Assembly (NCBI GenBank): GCA_034687125.1
Contig: JAQGBZ010000493.1
Location: 1-40,453, forward strand
Direction: 5' to 3'
From: Neelides folsomi
Taxonomy: Eukaryota > Arthropoda > Collembola > Neelipleona > Neelidae
Length of the DNA stretch: 40,453 nt
Part shown: in pieces, positions 21,629 to 32,458 of the stretch
Position numbering within the stretch: the stretch's first letter is position 1
Layout of the letters: each line of letters begins with the position of its first letter
Position numbers and translations under genes: made by a program
The notes under the pieces: generated by a model
Told to the model about the DNA's origin: nothing
The model's input: the letters and a program-made list of their open reading frames with translations, nothing else
Databases searched by the model: none

Positions 21629-22856
21629 ATGGAATGTATAATTTGTTTTAAAGAGAAGTCAATTGTAATGTTGACGTCCCATTTTACCTTATGTCAATCC
21701 TTCTGTGAATTGTTATCTTTAAATGAAGCTGATTATCTGAGTGATTTAATCGGATTGTCATTTTGTGTTGGATGTTACGAAAAGTTGGAAAGAGTGTCAG
21801 TGGTGATTCAAGAGCTAAGTCGCTTCAGAGAGGAAATACAAGGGCTTTTGTTGAAAAATGAATCACAAATGGAATACGATGTTGATGTCAAGAAAGAAAT
21901 TTCACATATTTTATTGCGCGATAAAATTGTTGCAGGTAATTTATTCGAGTAAATAAGAATTATTTACTGTATTATTAATAAATTTTACCGTTCTCCTTAA
22001 TATTTATTATGTCAATTTATGTCTGTTAACTAAAAATAAATTGTTTTAATTTCGTTTAGATTTAAGTTCAAGAATAATCACCGAACCAGAAACTGAAGTT
22101 ATTATTCCTGATTCTGAATATGCTTACGAGACAAGCTTCGACACAAATGACACTAATGAGACTAATGACCAATACCCGGAGTTTAATGAACAGAATGAAC
22201 ACATTGACATTAAGACAGAGGTGACTGGTTGCGAGGAGGAAGAGGAACCATGTGTTATTTTCATAAATGAGTATAAACTATTTATTATTTTTATAGTAAA
22301 TATACTAATTCAACATCTAAAACTAAAAAATCTATTGCTTACAATATTATTTTTTTGTAGAATCAAGCAAAAGATCAAAATCGAAGAACAAGCGCCAGAG
22401 CCCCGTCTTTTGAGAAGGCAACCAAAACGCATACATTCAGATGAGACTTCGATTACGTCTACGGCATCTAAAATAGTGAAATCTCCGATTATAAATGATG
22501 TGAAAAAACAAAAGATTGTTGATTCATACAATGTTGATAAAATTGATAGGAGTAAAATTAAAAGTTCTTTTGAGCAAATTGTGTTGGGTAAAATTATAAT
22601 ACCTAAAGCGCTTGAGACTCCCAATAAAGAAATTAGGTTTAGAGTTGAATCACTTTGTAAAACTCTTCCATCGACTTCAAAAACTTATCCACCAAAAAAA
22701 CCACCGGTAACTGAGGCTCCTGTGGAACCAGTTCCAGAGAAAATTCCAGAATTTCGGATTAGAAAATATGTCCGAAGGAACCCATACAATGCTCCAGGTA
22801 GACCCAAAGAAAAGCCTAAAAAAGTCTATAATAATAATAATAGAGCAAATAAATAG
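21629..22856 (+). CDS. ZAD-domain protein without C2H2 fingers
   Basis: Model: join(21629..21935, 22060..22270, 22361..22856), 337 residues, phases 1 and 2 consistent. Seen: an N-terminal zinc-finger-associated domain with Cys pairs C3/C6 and C46/C49 (MECIIC and FCVGCYEKLERV) followed by a helix. The middle, from exon 2, is acidic and rich in Thr/Asn/Glu; the third exon is basic, with RRQPKR, Pro-rich stretches and a GRPKEKPKK motif that resembles an AT-hook core. No CxxC...HxxxH finger is present. ZAD mediates dimerisation in arthropod nuclear proteins, normally with a C-terminal C2H2 array. This one may be an adaptor, a dominant partner, or a truncated gene. The three-exon model leaves no sign of downstream fingers. 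Confidence 0.75.
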
Positions 22857-23279
22857 CATCTTTGTGCTCATTACTGTACATTGCATTTTTGATTTTGATA
22901 TTTTTGTATTAATTTGTATTTATACAAATACAAATAATTATTGTATAATTAAATATATTTAGAATTAATGGTAGCGACTTTTGCTAACAATAAGTAAGAT
23001 TTAGAGTAGATTGTTATGTTATGTTATGTTAGAAACTTCAATTGAAAATGTTAATATAATATTTATTTAATATTATAATCATGTTATATTAGGAATTATG
23101 ACTTTAAGTATGGTTGATGTGAAACGGACTTAAATTATTCCTATGAGGTAATTATGATTTACTGCATTTAAAACTATGTAACATTTATACATATAACATT
23201 ATATTTAATATTTATATAAATAAAAAATGGTCTTTTAGAACGATAAATATTAATTATATTCTCGCAAGTATGATAATAT
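22857..23279. other. Intergenic region
   Basis: AT-rich; contains a short TTATG tandem repeat near 23012-23030. Nothing else is supported. Confidence 0.4.
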
Positions 23280-23299
23280 CCGAAGTACATATCTGCATT

Positions 23300-23764
23300 A
23301 ATGGATCTGATGCAAAAATTGATGATTTGGCACAAAATATCTAAGTTAAACTTAAAGACCTTAAGAGAGAAAAGAAAAATGCTGATGCTGAAAGAGATCG
23401 TGAATTGGAGAAAAGTAATTACATTTTAAATTACATATATTTAGATAAACTTGATGGTTTTTAATGGCTTTACTGCTTTCCAGGGCGGCCAATTTTATAC
23501 AAATACAAAATGAATAAATCTTTCAATATATTTTTTATAGATATCCCATTGGAGCCAATTAGAGCAAAAAGAACCAGAGTTTCAACAGAAGAACTAATCA
23601 TTAAAAGACAAGCTCACGAGATTGAAATGGAATCAAAAAAATTTGATTTTAATAAAGCTATGAAAATACGTGAAATGGATCTTGAAGAAAAGAGTTTGAA
23701 ATTGGAACAAGAACGAGAATTGAGAATTTTTCAAACAGAGCTTTCTTATATTCATTTTAATTAA
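23300..23764 (+). pseudogene. Broken coiled-coil gene remnant
   Basis: A frame starting near 23300 reads SDAKIDDLAQNI, hits a TAA, then continues in the same frame as VKLKDLKREKKNADAERDRE and ends in phase 1 at a GT near 23416. The AG near 23540 restores the frame (IPLEPIRAKRTRVSTEELII and on to the stop at 23762). The second part is rich in Glu, Lys and Leu with heptad spacing, so a coiled coil. Similar Lys/Glu/Leu tails are common after Myb/SANT-like or BED domains of transposon-derived proteins; that origin is a guess. The in-frame stop and lack of a start suggest a dead fragment. Confidence 0.45.
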
Positions 23765-23819
23765 AACTATGTGGTTAAATGAAATTAAAATTCTAGGCAG
23801 TTTTAAATCCCGCTATCGT

Positions 23820-23950
23820 TTAAGTTTATGTTTATGCTTATGTCAAAATTTAATTGGATGTGACTTAGAATAGCATAAGAGGGATACATAACATATGACG
23901 TCACTTATGCTATGTTTTATGCTAAGTCTTATGTCAAAATTTAATCTCTC
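23820..23950. repeat. Small repeat cluster with a CRE-type palindrome
   Basis: CTTATGTCAAAATTTAAT occurs twice, near 23837 and 23928. GACTTAGAATAGCATAAG near 23867 is partly complementary to CTTATGCTATG...GCTAAGTC near 23905-23937. The consensus CREB/ATF site TGACGTCA lies at 23896-23903. The whole may be a relic MITE. Confidence 0.45.
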
Positions 23951-24485
23951 TATTACCACATACCATACATACATTTAACCCAAGCATTTAACCAATTAAA
24001 TATATTTTAATATCATTATTTCCATATCCTTCAAACAATCAAATCACAATCACAATCAAATGAGTCTTCTATTTCGGTTCGGTTCGGTTCTACAACCGGG
24101 ATCTTGAGGAATTCCAAATTGGATTAAATGACATTGTATTATTGTTCACATTAGAGAAAATTATCACATTCCGACCGGTCCGTTGTCGGTAAGTTAAATA
24201 GTAATAGTAGTCTCAATTCTTATTATTTTGACATTATTAATTTATTTACAAACAATCTTTACATATTTATTTACAAAAAACGAATAGTTCCTCGCACTGC
24301 ATTGGTGGAACGTAATTTCCTATAAAATGAGCCCAGTTTAATTTTTATCAGGCAGTTCGAGTTTTGACTTGAGTTGAGTTTGAGCTAACATTAAGTTAAA
24401 GTTACTTCGAGTTGAGCTTGAATTCAATTGAACTTATTTATAAACTAACTCTTAGCAAGGAATTTGCTAATTTAACATTCACATT

Positions 24486-25190
24486 TTGCAGAACAATTCG
24501 ACCAGAGAAGTTCGACCCTCCTTCTATTTGATCTTACAATCAACCGTCCCCGAATGGAAACAGGGATGTCTCGTCCTGCAGCAGCTACTGCCACTCGTCC
24601 AGCTACAGCCACTTCGACTCGTCCTGCTTCATCTGATCGAAATTCACAATCGCAAGTTCCACCACCGCCGATTATCGAAATCAGCCATCGTCGGATCAGT
24701 TACCACGCCGAACTTCAGGTTCTTCTGGGAGATCGAGATCAAGCCATGGATCAAACCATCGAGATTCTACGAATAGAAGGTTAAGCGATGGGTCAACCCA
24801 CGAGAAACTCAGAATTGATTCGTGTACGAAATGACATATTTTCTGATAACAGCTCTCAAGCGTCTAGTGAGAGTGAACGTCCTGGACCTTCTCCACCTCG
24901 TTCTCGCCCTGAGAATGAAAATGACCATACAAGCGATGCTGGATCTGATGATAGCACATTTACTCAGGTAAATTACCACAATCAGATTTACTGCTGATTA
25001 ATCATAGTTATTCCTTGTTTTTTTATTTCATTTTATGGATTACAATAAACTTAAGCTTTAATGATCAAATAATTACTATATATTTAATCAGGATGACGAA
25101 AGGTCTGAAGCAGCTATTGTGAAGCGACAGTTCATAGCTGCATTTGAAGGATCAACATTTCCTGATAAATCGGAGAGTATTTGCATTTGA
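24486..25190 (+). pseudogene. Ser/Pro/Arg-rich coding region split by a stop
   Basis: Two frames in the same phase, 24554-24784 (METGMSRPAAATATRPATAT at its start) and 24788-24967 (MGQPTRNSELIRVRNDIFSD at its start), are separated by one TAA at 24782-24784. The second joins in phase 0 across a GTAAAT donor at 24968 to an exon at 25092-25190 (DDERSEAAIVKRQFIAAFEG and on to a stop). The start side is preceded by a TTTTGCAG acceptor at 24483-24490, hinting at an earlier exon. The content is low-complexity and no domain is recognised. It may be a pseudogene with one stop, or a small gene starting at 24788 with an upstream ORF. Confidence 0.4.
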
Positions 25191-25629
25191 ATTATAATTT
25201 TATCAACCAATTATGTAAAGTAATATTTATCGAAGAGTTTATAGACCAGAAACAATCTTTTTTATAGTTTGAGGCTGCGAAGAAAAACGTTAGGAATCTT
25301 GTGAGTAATCGAAGAAACTAGCCTCATGGCACCTGTTACTATTAGCAGTATACGCGATGGATTTAAATTGAATTAAATTGAGTTTCGAAATGTATCCCAA
25401 TTTCCCGTTTATAAAATATGTACGTAGATAAGCTTACTTACAGGGAGGGCCATAAGTATCTTTCTTTTTTTTAATGGGCAACCATTTTAATGTGATTAAA
25501 GATAATAATCTTTAAACACCGGCGATTTGTGTTAAATATATCCATCTACAATGAAGCAAACTAAAAACTGATTTGGTCAAAGCGTAAATAAACGACAGCT
25601 ACTTTTCTTTTCGCGAACTTTGTAACGCG

Positions 25630-25901
25630 ATGGATAGGACGGGACCCGACGAGGCGGTTTTCCATGTCCTCCACCCTCTCCAGATCTCACTCTCTTGGAC
25701 TTCTTTTTACAGGGTTTTGTCAAAAGCAAGGTTTACGGCAAGATTCCATCAACACTTGATGAAATCAGGCTGGAATTGTCGAAGCGTTTGCAGAAGTTCA
25801 GGTTGCTATGTGCAAACGTGGATGTGAAGCTGTCGTTTGTTTGCGTTTGCAACGCTGCCTCGAAGCTGATGGAACTCAAGGGACAAAATAATATTACCTA
25901 A
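25630..25901 (+). pseudogene. Mariner/Tc transposase C-terminal relic
   Basis: Around 25670-25800 one frame reads SPDLTLLDFFLQGFVKSKVY and continues GKIPSTLDEIRLELSKRLQ. This matches the SPDLxPxDFFLWGxxKxxVY block at the last catalytic acid of mariner/Tc3-type transposases; the expected Trp is Gln here. The N-terminal DNA-binding region and the first catalytic acids are not recognisable, and frames change, so the gene is inactive. Confidence 0.75.
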
Positions 25902-25916
25902 TATATTATATAATAT

Positions 25917-26112
25917 ACCAACAATCGGCCAGTCTCCCGACTGGTTCGTAACTTCTATCCATTAAAAACTATTAAGGGTACAAAGTAGTACAAACCATAA
26001 GGGTCCCGGGACACACTTTAAAATCATGACTTTCATCCCCGGACACATTTCGGGCCCGGACATATAATGGATAGAAGTAACGAACACGTAGGGAGAGTGG
26101 CCAATTACTGGT
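25917..26112. repeat. MITE nested in the mariner-like element
   Basis: Imperfect inverted repeats of about 48 bp at 25917-25964 and 26065-26112 share the inner word ACTTCTATCCATTA and the outer ACCA...GGCC. The 196-bp unit has a G+C-rich core containing GGGTCCCGGGACACACTT and its near repeat. No clear target duplication was seen. Confidence 0.65.
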
Positions 26113-26704
26113 CCATCTTGTTAATATTCCTGTCTCTCGTATAAGATACAGAGTAGACACCATCCCGTTCTCTCCTTTGGATACAAATTTAACAAAGTAA
26201 ACAATTACGCCGAAAATTAAAAAAATCCTTTCAACCCCCCAAATTTAAAATTGAATTATGTAGTTAATGGTAATTTTTTTCGGCTTTTTTCTTTAAAAAA
26301 TTCTTAAACCTTTAACGTTAATTAACCAAAAAAATTAAATGACCCATTTGTTCAGAATTCAACGGTCCTTGATTAAAACTTTTAAGGTCATGGATTGACA
26401 TTTTAATTTTTTAATTATTCTCAATAATAAGTGTAAAAAATGTTGTCACCCCCTTTCCCCCACTCCTCACGGCATTTGAGGTGAATATCTCCGCACTTTA
26501 AAGAAAAAAATCTCCCGTCATGTTGATCCTTGGATCTTACCGGACCGGTTGGCATTAAAAGTTTGGTCGTGGGCACAATGGCGAAAGCTGTAGGTCGCCT
26601 GAATGAATTCCCCAAATTAAGCTTCTTATATAGCGGGATAAGCATTACCATTGCCAAATGTTAGAAAAATTGGTTAAAGATTAAAAAAAAGATGGCCCTC
26701 CCTG

Positions 26705-27533
26705 TATAATACTTTAATTACGAATTAAATATAGGTACCTATATTGGTATTTTGTATTGTTATTCTTGTTTTTAGAGGTAATAACTTTTATGAATTTATT
26801 TTGAAAGAAATCAAATATTATAAATTATCAACTTAAATAAATCTTTATAATAGTTTTTATTAATTATAAAGACAATGTATAATTATACCTGTAATTATTC
26901 TTTATTAATCGTTAAGTTGTCAATTTGTCAATTTGCGTCATTAGTAAGTCAGTCAAGTTAATTTTTTGTCTTGAAATGTGATTTACATAGTTTTTATGCA
27001 TTATCTTTACTTATTCTTATTATACTGTATTTTGTGAATCTCATTCCATGTATTTTGAGTGAAATGAGACTTGAATGGCAATATCAATGCTATAATACAC
27101 ATTAAATATTATTATTAAATATTTATAGTATTAAACTTAATTATAAGCGGAAGTTGCAATTGTTCTTAACCTATACAAAGATGATGTGTAAAAAGATTAG
27201 TAAATTTTGCAATATTACAATGAATTTCCAACGATTTTTCATAGGGTACCACAATGTTAAAGGAAATACATGTAGCTGTAAGTTTTGTCATTTAGCTAAT
27301 AAAAATAAATATTTGTCAATATATAAAATATAGAATAGATAAAGTATTAACTCTATTTCCTAATAATCACATTTATACCATTTTCACATTAATAATATAC
27401 TTACAATCAATATCAGTTTGTAATTTTACATACTCTATCATTCTAATTTAACAAAATATTTTACATTTTTATAAGATATTCTAACGTATTTTTCTCAAGT
27501 ATCTAATATGAAATAATCTAATTGTATAATAAC
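26705..27533. other. AT-rich intergenic region
   Basis: No open frame, RNA gene or repeat was supported between the transposon and the peptide candidate. Confidence 0.45.
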
Positions 27534-27769
27534 ATGAAAAAATTAGCTTTTCTGGCTTTCACAATTTCATTTATGATTTCATTTTTTGCGAAAACACCAA
27601 CTTTGGTTTCATTGAATGTTCATTCTTTTCTTCTGCTTTATTGCTTCTAAAGAAGTTGAGTGGAGAACATGAGAATTTATTGCAGGAGCCAAATGATTCT
27701 AATCCTCTTCCAATTCTTCCTCTCAAACCCGAAGATCCTTTTCCAATAATTCTGCAACATAATTCATAA
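27534..27769 (+). CDS. Candidate small secreted Pro-rich peptide (two exons)
   Basis: Model: join(27534..27605, 27653..27769), 62 residues. Exon 1 (24 codons) is a typical signal peptide: MKKLAFLAFTISFMISFFAK. A 47-bp intron has a weak donor (GTTTCA) but a strong pyrimidine tract before TCTAAAG. Exon 2 is in phase and gives a mature part rich in Pro, Asn, Asp and Leu (NDSNPLPILPLKPEDPFPII). Without splicing, the first frame ends at 38 codons. No family was recognised; cysteine-free Pro-rich secreted peptides include antimicrobial and signalling peptides, but nothing here proves either. It runs toward the gene on the other strand. Confidence 0.35.
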
Positions 27770-27954
27770 ATTCAGTTATTACTTATTATTATTACACATG
27801 CACGCAGTCAATTTAATTTAAAAAAACTAGAATTTAAATAAGATTCTTAAAAAACGAATTGCAAGTAAGTCTAAAAATAAAAGGTTTATTTATATTAACT
27901 TAATTAGCATAATTCTATATTTAGTCTCTGAATGTCAAAATTAAAAGAATTGGC

Positions 27955-28701
27955 TCACATTTGAATTTTCTTGAGTCCATTGTATTCTTTGGCCACTTGA
28001 CCAATTTCACAAGAAATCCTCTCAACACATTGATTGGAGCTCAGAACATTATCAAGAACCCTTGAAGTGAAGTTGGTTAAACCTCCGTCCCTCCCCGTTG
28101 GCAAAACCACAACAGGAAAGAATAAAAGTATTCCGATGAGCAGCAAAGGCAAGAAAACGATTCCGAGGATCAAAGGCAAAATCGGGCCGAGCGCGAGGGG
28201 CAAAAGGATTTTAAGCGCTTTAATGGCTTTAATTGCCTTCAAGGCCTTGGCAGCTTTGACCCCTTTGGCTCCTTTGTATCCCAACAGGGCCGCGATACAA
28301 ATTTCCGATCCACCAGCGCTACTATTTCCTCCTTCTTCGTATTCCTCTTCCTCTACATAATTACTCGGAGTGTAAGATGAAGCATAGGACGAACCAGTTG
28401 GGATGATTTTATATTGATACATTTGTTGTTGTGGAGTTCCATAACCGCCAATTGAAGAACTTCCAATTGTATCATAACTCCCAGTTCCAACTTCAGGAGG
28501 TGGACTTTCGCTCAATCCGTCCCGTGCAACTTTCCCGTAGTAATTCTTCCCATAATTTCCATAATAATTAGGATATTGTTGCTGATATTGTTTGGCCGCA
28601 GCAAAGACTAATTTCTTAGTGAGTTCGTCGTTTGATTCAACTTTTGTAAAAAGAATAACCAAAACACCGGTAAAAATAATTGCGAGCGTTTTAGCACCCA
28701 T
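27955..28701 (-). CDS. Secreted protein with amphipathic Lys/Ala and hydrophobic segments
   Basis: A single-exon gene of 248 residues starting at an ATG (28701). Seen: a signal peptide (about 1-22), a Tyr/Gln/Gly-rich stretch (38-110), an acidic Glu run (117-122), a Lys/Ala/Ile amphipathic segment at about 143-164 (KGAKGVKAAKALKAIKAIKA), a very hydrophobic Leu/Ile/Pro segment (165-200), and a C-terminal piece with two Cys at 225 and 231 (NQCVERISCEIGQVAKEYNG). The last motif looks like that of uncharacterised arthropod secreted proteins with a Cys-x5-Cys helix. The Lys-rich helix next to a hydrophobic one could insert in membranes or self-assemble; that is inference. A CATAAATA-like box lies at about 28784-28792. 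Confidence 0.75.
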   Translation of the reverse strand: MGAKTLAIIFTGVLVILFTKVESNDELTKKLVFAAAKQYQQQYPNYYGNYGKNYYGKVARDGLSESPPPEVGTGSYDTIGSSSIGGYGTPQQQMYQYKIIPTGSSYASSYTPSNYVEEEEYEEGGNSSAGGSEICIAALLGYKGAKGVKAAKALKAIKAIKALKILLPLALGPILPLILGIVFLPLLLIGILLFFPVVVLPTGRDGGLTNFTSRVLDNVLSSNQCVERISCEIGQVAKEYNGLKKIQM

Positions 28702-31692
28702 TGCGGAATTTTAAATGTCTGAGGAACAGAACAAGAAATTAAGAGAAATCGAGGGAGATGAAGGGATACGTTAGGATGTGTATGACTATTTATGGAGAAA
28801 ATTGGAGATGCGTATTGGGAGGCGAGTTGGGTTTGAGTGATAATGAACGATTATTCGCATCTTCTTTTGTAGGGACTTCAGAGTAGGGTAGTGGGCCCGA
28901 CTCTTTTTTTACCCTCGCATGGTCCAATTTCCCCAAGGAGCCAAAGATATTAGACTTTATAAGGAATAGCATAAGCACCTTCGAATTGAGAGAATTACTA
29001 TTAATGTATCCTCTTTGAATCAGAGTGTCTGTGTCTGGGTGTCTCCCTCACTTCTTTCACGAGGCTCCGCAACAACACGGCCAATTTTGCATTTCATCAC
29101 ATCTTCATTTTACCTATAACCCTTGTTGTAAAATGTAAATATTTACTTTTGGAGATTCAGAATAGTCAAAAATCATGGCATAATTGCCGCTTTTGTTATT
29201 TATTTGCGTTTTACTTTTTATATCATTTATTGTTCATTATAGGTATGCTATAATGAACAATGACAATGAGCAAGTAAATTAACCTTTAAAAAAGGATGCA
29301 TGGTTTGGTAAATTGACCTGCCAAATATTAATATTACAATTCAATATAAGTATAACAACAATTTTGCTGTTGAATTTTGAAAAATGTCGTCTAGTGCTGG
29401 CTGACATTGTAGGTTATAATCTTATAATTTGTAGTTATATTTATAGTTATGTATATACTATATATAGTTTTACAGATATTGAGTATATATATATACTTAT
29501 TTAGAAGACTTTTCAACTTCTTTCCTTTTAGTAATTACCTTTTAAGTTAATGAAAAAGTTATTTATAACGATAGTCGAGTGTGAAGTTTTGTTATTCTGG
29601 TAGGAGCTGTAGGGGTTTAATCAACAAAGAACCTTTTTACTACTCTTTAAAGTTTGGCCTGTAATTGTAATAGAAGATGAGAAAAAGAAGGTGATGATAT
29701 CTTCTTTAATACTTAAAATGTAAATGTTTACATGGAATAAAAGGGCATTAATCGTAAAATGTAAAGTGTACATAATACCTACATATCCAAATATCTAATT
29801 ACCTTGATATTGATATAGGTATTTATATATACACATTCAATCCAAATCTATTGAAATAAAATTGTCGTCAGAGCCCTTGTGGGAGATAAAAAATCAGAAC
29901 ATGAAATCAATTCAATGGTGAAATGAGTAAAACCTTTTTACGCACAAAAAGGTTGTACAATATTTGAATTTGTGAATACGTGATGATTGATATTTATCCA
30001 CTTTCTGTTCGGAGACATCCAACAGCATAAGATACGCCCATTTACGTTCGGTTAAATAAGCTCATTTGTTCAGAATCTTCACAATGATATTGCTACCTAT
30101 ATAGTATTTAGTCATTTACCATATAAAGGTAGCATAGATCCCAGAAGAAGTAATGCATAAAATCAAAGGTTTGAAATTCTACTTCTATTCTTTAACCATT
30201 TATGGAAATACAGGTGAATTATAATAATTAGTTTTAGCAGGGAGCAATGCAATAAAATACTTATAAATCCCTAATCCTCCATTTATCAATCCAATTAAGT
30301 ATATTTATTAGGCTTGTAAATTTGGTTATATCATAATTACTTTAATTGCACATAATTCATAATGGGTATAAATAGAATAAGCCCCAACACAAGGGAATTA
30401 GACATAGGTCCAACATACATTCTGTTCCATTCAAAAACAAATTCCATATAAAAGTAAATTACTCGAAGAAATGTACCGAAATAAAACAAGATGTTCTGAA
30501 GAGGAAAATAAGGAGGATTGAAATAGTGTATCAAAATAATACGTGCTGAACTGAATGTAAAGTTGGTAGTCGTTTGAAGGTGTTAAGATCTCTTCGACAA
30601 CTTCAGTTGATAATGAAAGAAATGAGCCCCCAGCGACAAACAACTGTCAAACAATGCACAATCATTCGATCATCATCTCTCATCGTTAATTTAATACTCA
30701 ACAAAAGGCTGGAAGGAAGATTCCGCACACATCCCATTTTTCATCTCAGGCCATCCGAATTGTATTAAACAAATAATGAATAACTACTGTGATTGTAATT
30801 ATACTCATTTTTACTCGTACTACTTTGTCAACTTGATCCTGAAGTAAGTTAAAGCATTTGACATGAAAGTTTTACCAAGAAGATCAATAGAATGAAAGAT
30901 GAAGCTTTAGAAAATACATGATATTACTATAGTATGATACATGAAGATATTTTATACATATTTCATTTGAAACATTTATAAATTACATATATAGTCAAAG
31001 CTCTATATACTATTATTTATTATTACTGATATTACATTATCATTTCCATATCAAAAGAGTGACAATAAATGAAGTTGTATTTAGGTATTATTCAAAGGTC
31101 AGGAGTCGCCCTTTCAAAAAGTTCTTTTCTACGCTTTGTATTTAAAAGAAGATGAGATAGTGTAAAAAGAAGAAACCTTTAGTTAGAAGAAGTCTTTAAG
31201 ATAAATGAAAATAATTATTGAGTTCGCAGCAGGATCATACTATATCAGGAAATAAATTTTTAACAAAGCTATAAAGTTGATTGCAGGTAAAGCTCAATAC
31301 TATTTAATTACACATCACACTCACACATAACACATTCATTTCCTCTAAAAGAAAAATGTCCCCAATCGAGCTCGAATAACCCTAATAAGATTTATAACAA
31401 TGCAATGTAAAAGTTATTTTAATCCGATAATGAATTTGAATTTATGCGGTTAATATAATTAAATGTACAGCTATTAGTGAAAGTATTAAAATGTACATTA
31501 GACATTGACATTACACTTTAGACATTTAAAATTAATATATTTATTTATTATAATTGAAATGTTAAAACAATGGATAACTAAAATATAAATTAAAGAATCA
31601 TTTGAATGCTGATTTGTGTCGTGCTGCGATTTTATTATTACTTTCATACATACATGCCTAAATACCTACCATGTATGTAGGTTTATATGGAG
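28702..31692. other. Long intergenic region, left part
   Basis: Contains the upstream region of the secreted gene. A 12-bp perfect inverted repeat, TTGTTCATTATA and its complement, lies at about 29228-29261. A TA microsatellite is near 29480. A weak hydrophobic minus-strand frame at 30337-30495 is discussed in the findings. No gene is supported. Confidence 0.4.
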
Positions 31693-32324
31693 GTTTAAAT
31701 CGAAAAGGACCGTGTCTCGGAAAAATTATTTTATTTTGGCGTAACTAATGAAATAAAAATAACTTTCCATGGCGACTAGATAATCATAATAGCATAACAA
31801 ATTGAAGGGGATATATGAGAAAATGTTAATATATATTGGGAATTCCTTTGTTCAACATTTCTCGAGAGAAGTTCCGCTTCTTCTCATTTTCTTTCTTTTC
31901 AATTCCGTCCGTTTTAGGAAACTCATTTATACCTTTTCGATTAATACAAGTTAAATAATATTAATAGAAGATTCAGATTATTTTAGCATCTTAAGATGTA
32001 CAGAATCAATAAAATAGAGTTAAGTTTGAAAAAAATACAGAATAAAAACAGTTTAAAAAAGAGATAACACAAATACATAAAATTCTACATAATTCAAAAG
32101 ACGAATACACTAATAAGAAAGGTGTTAAATCCTCAAATAAATAACACGTTTAATGATTAATTAACTTAAATTTGAATTAATATTATGTTGAGTATATATA
32201 AATTTGACTGACTATTCTTATAACATTTCATTTTATTAATATTGTGAAAATGATGTAAATAAATCGTTACTAACGCTGAAATTTAAATTGAATTTTCCGA
32301 GATACGGTCCTTTTCGATTTAAAC
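31693..32324. mobile_element. TIR element of about 632 bp
   Basis: The left end GTTTAAATCGAAAAGGACCG and the right end CGGTCCTTTTCGATTTAAAC are perfect complements over 20 bp and continue to match, with one or two changes, for more than 30 bp. The interior is AT-rich and has no transposase frame, so it is a non-autonomous DNA element. No target duplication could be fixed. Confidence 0.8.
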
Positions 32325-32398
32325 TTCATAATATGGTAAAGACATTTTGAAGAAATGAAATTCATTTGATCCAAAACATTAGTTAGTACGAAATGTAA

Positions 32399-32458
32399 AG
32401 AGTGGGCCATAAGTTTCTTTTTTACACGATTGCTTATTTAAAAAAGAAAGATACTTAG
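32399..32458. repeat. Mini hairpin sharing ends with the mariner-like element
   Basis: It begins AGAGTGGGCCATAAGTTTCT and ends AAAAAAGAAAGATACTTA, giving an imperfect 18-bp inverted repeat. GGGCCATAAGT(A/T)TCTTT matches the left end of the transposon at 25441, so it is probably a deleted relic of the same or a related family. Confidence 0.6.

Larger units (their letters stand above)
25441..26704. mobile_element. Degenerate mariner-like DNA transposon
   Basis: Terminal repeats CAGGGAGGGCCAT start at 25441 and end, inverted, at 26704. A TA dinucleotide flanks each end (25439-25440 and 26705-26706), as expected for Tc1/mariner insertion. At 1264 bp the length fits a mariner-type element carrying one transposase gene. 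Only a C-terminal transposase relic (listed separately) is readable; the rest is decayed and interrupted by a nested MITE. Confidence 0.8.

Noticed and set aside
28034..28360. 108-codon frame antisense to the secreted hydrophobic protein
   Set aside because: The minus-strand frame has a signal peptide, longer frame and coherent domains; the plus-strand frame is its mirror.
28790..28978. Minus-strand ORF of about 60 codons upstream of the 27955-28701 gene
   Set aside because: No domain, no good splice link to the next gene, and the true ATG leaves a short unremarkable peptide overlapping the likely promoter.
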